A stretch of 64,000 nucleotides of DNA, taken from Glycine soja (lineage: Eukaryota; Streptophyta; Magnoliopsida; Fabales; Fabaceae). Position 1 is the first letter of the stretch; each line of letters begins with the position of its first letter. Below are positions 61,101-64,000 of the stretch, piece after piece. The stretch covers positions 2,304,001 through 2,368,000 of the forward strand of contig NC_041021.1 in assembly GCF_004193775.1 (NCBI RefSeq), read 5' to 3'. The notes below the pieces were generated by a model. That model did not search any database. It was not told where the DNA came from and saw nothing but the letters and a program-made list of their open reading frames with translations. The position numbers and the translations under genes were made by a program.

Positions 61101-63808
61101 TGATTTTATGTTTAATTTTTGCAAAATAAAGTTATTAAATAGTATGTAATTCAGTATTTAATTATTGTTGTTCTACTGGACCGTTGATTTAAATTAAATT
61201 AATACATGACTACGATTTTGGCAATATTTTGTAAAAAAAGATTAGATATTTGGAAGTTAAAACGCTAGTTTTTAACTTAAAAGCTATTTGTTGAAAAATA
61301 TTACGTGTTGCAGTTAGCGCATTGAATTAGAAATATTATAGGTAAATTCTGTTGTTGAAAATATAATTAACTAACAAAAAAAGAACATATTTATATGATT
61401 TTGAGAAGTGCATGTTAATAACATACTCTAACACGTTTCTTCTAAATTTTTTCTATTATTAGTTAAAATTAATTAAAAAATTACAAATCATAAGTATAAT
61501 TCATTAAATAAAAAGAGACACACAAAAATTTGTAATTAAAAATAAATTTTAACTAATAGAAAATATATTTTAAAGAGTGTGTTAATAATATTTTTCTATA
61601 TTTTAAGCAAATAATATTTTTAATATTCGGTAAATATATATATTTTGTAAAATTAAAATATATCCGTAATCTCTAATAAATATCTAAATTTTATCTTTGT
61701 TCTCTAATAATTTTTTTCTTTATTTTTACTCTTTGATAAAATAAAATTTTGCTTTTGATCCTTTACACTTTTTTTAGTTAAAGATAAATTAGCAAATTTT
61801 GTATTTCCTTCCTGATATTTTTTTTTACATTTGTTATTAGTATTTTCAAAAACATTAATAATAAATGAAAAAATTATCAGGAGCTAATACAAAATTCGTT
61901 AACTTTAAGTATTTTTGAAGATAAAAATATATTTTAGCCTTTAACTATATATGTTTGATAAGACATTTAAACTAGTTTCTAGATTTTTTAAGTAGTTAAA
62001 AAACTCATTTAATTATTCGAAAAACAAGTTTTTTTTTTATGGAGTCTAGCGTTTGTTGAAATGTTATTCGAAATAACATTTTTTTAAGTTTTTTATATTT
62101 TTCTCTTTTATCCTTAATATATTTATTAAATTTCTTGCTTACCCTTTTTAAATAAATAATAATTTTATTATTTTTCAGTTACTTTACATTTTTCAATTAC
62201 TCTAACAATTAATTTTTTTACTTATACTTTTAAGTAGTTAGTTTTAAGCTTTCTGCCTACAGCTAACTTTTAAGTTAATTTTGTCATTCTAGTTAGTTTT
62301 GAATTCTTATAATTTTGTTCTTAAAATCAAATGTTCTTTTGAAAAAAACAACTAATTATTATAATTAACAGGGTAATATTATTTTATAAAAAAATATGCA
62401 ATATTAAAAGAGGAAGGAAATTAGAAAATTAATTAAAATATTAAGAATAACAATAAAATCTAGCAGTAAATTATAGAATCAAAATACTATTTTAAGAATT
62501 ATTATAAACTAATGAGATAAATTTATTTATTAAACACTTTATTTACATAGAATAAAGTTCTATAACAATACAAATATTGCAAGAAATTCCAAGTTGAAAC
62601 ACTATTAAGTATTGTAAGCTAATAAGACAAATTCATTGAAAGTTATGTAATAATAATATAAAATAATTTTATATACTCATTAAAATCACACCTCAACATG
62701 ATAGCAAGTTCGTTGATCTTTAACAAAAAATATTTTAAAAATCATACTATATATAACCATTAATCTCAAATTCGTTTGTTAAATATTTTATTTCCATTGA
62801 ATCAACTCATCTTGTTACACACACGGCCACAAGGACCTCTTGGCAATCGACAAGGCAGAGATACCTGTGCCGTATCACCTCCATGATGATCATCACAAAC
62901 AGCATGAAACCATCATCAATTCAGATATTTTATGCTTGTTGATAAGGGGCGCACGTACGTCACCGAGTTTACTTCTTAATGACATAGATTATAAAAAACC
63001 ATAAACAGCATGATCCATGAACACTTCAATTCTTTGTTCATTTTATGCAAACGTAAATTATTTCTACTTGGCTATGTGTATGTGATATGCATTGACTTCC
63101 CTACACATTTGTATATATAAAATTATTTTCATCATCCTATTAGAAATAATTGGTGATCCTTGCCGTAGTACCCATTTTCGTACGGTTAATATTTTACTAT
63201 TAATATTAGTCCTTTTTATAATTAAAACTGTTGTGCAGTCACATTAGTTGGTGTTATTCATCCATCGTGGAATAATTTATCATGTGTGCACTTGTTTACT
63301 GCTAGTAATTGGGTGAATACCCAAATTTGTCCTCAACAATGTGAGGCATCGTCACTTTAATCCTTAAAGTATAAATTTCTTAAAAAAATCTTGAAAATGT
63401 AATTTATTATTCACTTTAGTTCAAAATTTAAAATATTAATTGAGTGTGTATTACTTAAATAAGAAGGATTTAATTATTATAGATTACCAGTGTAATTTTT
63501 TATACTGTCAGCCAATAATATGTGTAACTTTTAAAATAATTAGGATAAAATTCAAACCTTTAACATGTAAGCTTTTATTACTTTATTAATGCATACCAAT
63601 TAAATCCAAATTAATAATAATATCAGCATACTTTCATTGATTCAAGCAATAACAATTAATTAAGGAATTATAAAATGATAGCTTATGGAGTTGTTTTGAG
63701 TTTCTTACTTTTAGAGACTAACAATGCTTTATAAATTCAGGAGTAAATTAATAGTTTGCCGGCCACTATTAATTCTTGAATGAAAACAAACAAGGCAATT
63801 GTAAAGTC
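58131..63808. other. Intergenic region with repeat debris, no gene supported
   Basis: 58950-59310 is rich in TTTGGT/GGACCAAA words of decayed palindromic elements and contains a 34-bp tandem duplication (TTCTTTATTTGGTTTCTAAT at about 59090 and 59124). 60265-60595 holds two direct copies, about 182 bp apart, of a unit with GGACTAAAATAAAGT and CAACAAATGGTAGTG. A CA repeat lies at 60410-60425. A small Cys-rich frame at 62912-62802 (-) is noted separately. Confidence 0.45.
60265..60595. repeat. Tandem direct repeat, period about 182 bp
   Basis: GGACTAAAATAAAGT at 60269 and 60451, TTTTTTTCATATA after each, GGCAGAATCTAGTGAAAC against GACAGAATCTAGTAAAAC, and CAACAAATGGTAGTG in both, show two diverged copies in the same orientation. 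Confidence 0.7.
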
Positions 63809-63816
63809 TATATAAA
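63809..63816 (+). promoter_or_regulatory. TATA box of the right-edge gene
   Basis: TATATAAA within GTCTATATAAAG lies 85 bases before the ATG at 63894. Transcription would be expected to start near 63840, leaving a leader of about 50 nt rich in A and C (AACAACTACAAACA before ATGG). Confidence 0.7.
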
Positions 63817-63893
63817 GAAGCTCTATCAAAAGCAAAATATACAAGTACAAGTGAGAAGTGTCCTTTAGTTTGTGAAAGAAACAACTACAAACA

Positions 63894-64000
63894 ATGGCCA
63901 CTTCACTAACCCTATTCAAAACAACCTTTGTTTTCTTCATCATCTTCACTCTCCTCACACACCAAGCCACGGCTGATTGTGAAGCCGAATCCAAAAACAG
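63894..64000 (+). CDS. N-terminus of probable ZIP/IRT-type metal transporter (partial)
   Basis: The ATG at 63894 in ACAATGGCC context opens 35 complete codons before the window ends: MATSLTLFKTTFVFFIIFTL, then LTHQATADCEAESKN. Residues 1-27 form a clear signal peptide with a hydrophobic core and an ATA cleavage site before Asp-Cys. Legume ZIP/IRT iron and zinc transporters begin this way, with a signal peptide, (A)DCESES or similar, and then a Cys/Asn-rich turn before the first membrane segment, which would lie beyond the edge. Such proteins move Fe2+, Zn2+ or Mn2+ into the cytosol at the plasma membrane. The secreted start and TATA box are firm; the family call rests on a short N-terminus, so another small secreted protein remains possible. 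Confidence 0.5.
   Translation, partial: MATSLTLFKTTFVFFIIFTLLTHQATADCEAESKN

Noticed and set aside
1..64000. tRNA, rRNA, organelle insertion and CRISPR signals
   Set aside because: No B-box-like GGTTCGAATCC with a fitting cloverleaf, no rRNA motifs, no plastid or mitochondrial gene order and no spaced identical repeats were found.

Overview
The window is nuclear DNA from a flowering plant, most likely soybean or another Glycine/phaseoloid legume. The reasons are the strong A+T bias, plant-type introns with GT/AG borders, plant gene families, two Tgm-type CACTA transposons (ends CACTACTA, subterminal hairpins built on ACGGTT/AACCGTC), and an LTR filled with the GGTAATCGATTAC motif that I associate with soybean. 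The species is an inference from memory, not the result of a search.

Layout. 1-2776 (-) holds a broken GH17 plus X8 beta-1,3-glucanase gene running off the left edge. 4952-10576 is the left part of an old CACTA element with a decayed transposase. 10681-11405 is LTR-like. 11410-14065 is a large inverted duplication made of pieces of a conserved plant WD40-like gene, followed by a LINE remnant (14070-14760). 16301-17294 is a 994-bp fold-back element flanked by TTAT. From there to about 38 kb I see no gene, only palindromic DNA elements, a 1734-bp solo LTR (29092-30825) nested inside another palindromic element, AT microsatellites and a diverged direct repeat.

The one complete, intact-looking gene is at 39035-40169 (+): three exons, 316 aa, a BOI/SBP1-type RING E3 ubiquitin ligase. 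At the right edge (63894 onward, +) a new gene starts with a signal peptide. It resembles the N-terminus of a ZIP/IRT metal transporter and has a TATA box at 63809.

The most interesting object is 50812-56109, a complete-looking CACTA element with no transposase. It carries fragments of host genes: four exons of mitochondrial processing peptidase alpha, an exon of plastid aspartate carbamoyltransferase, and at least one exon of an unidentified gene. All are in the same orientation with splice sites kept. It is a gene-capturing (transduplicating) CACTA element comparable in style to Tgm-Express1.

The two live genes have no evident functional link. The rest is best read as transposon-rich intergenic DNA recording nested insertions, gene capture and gene decay.
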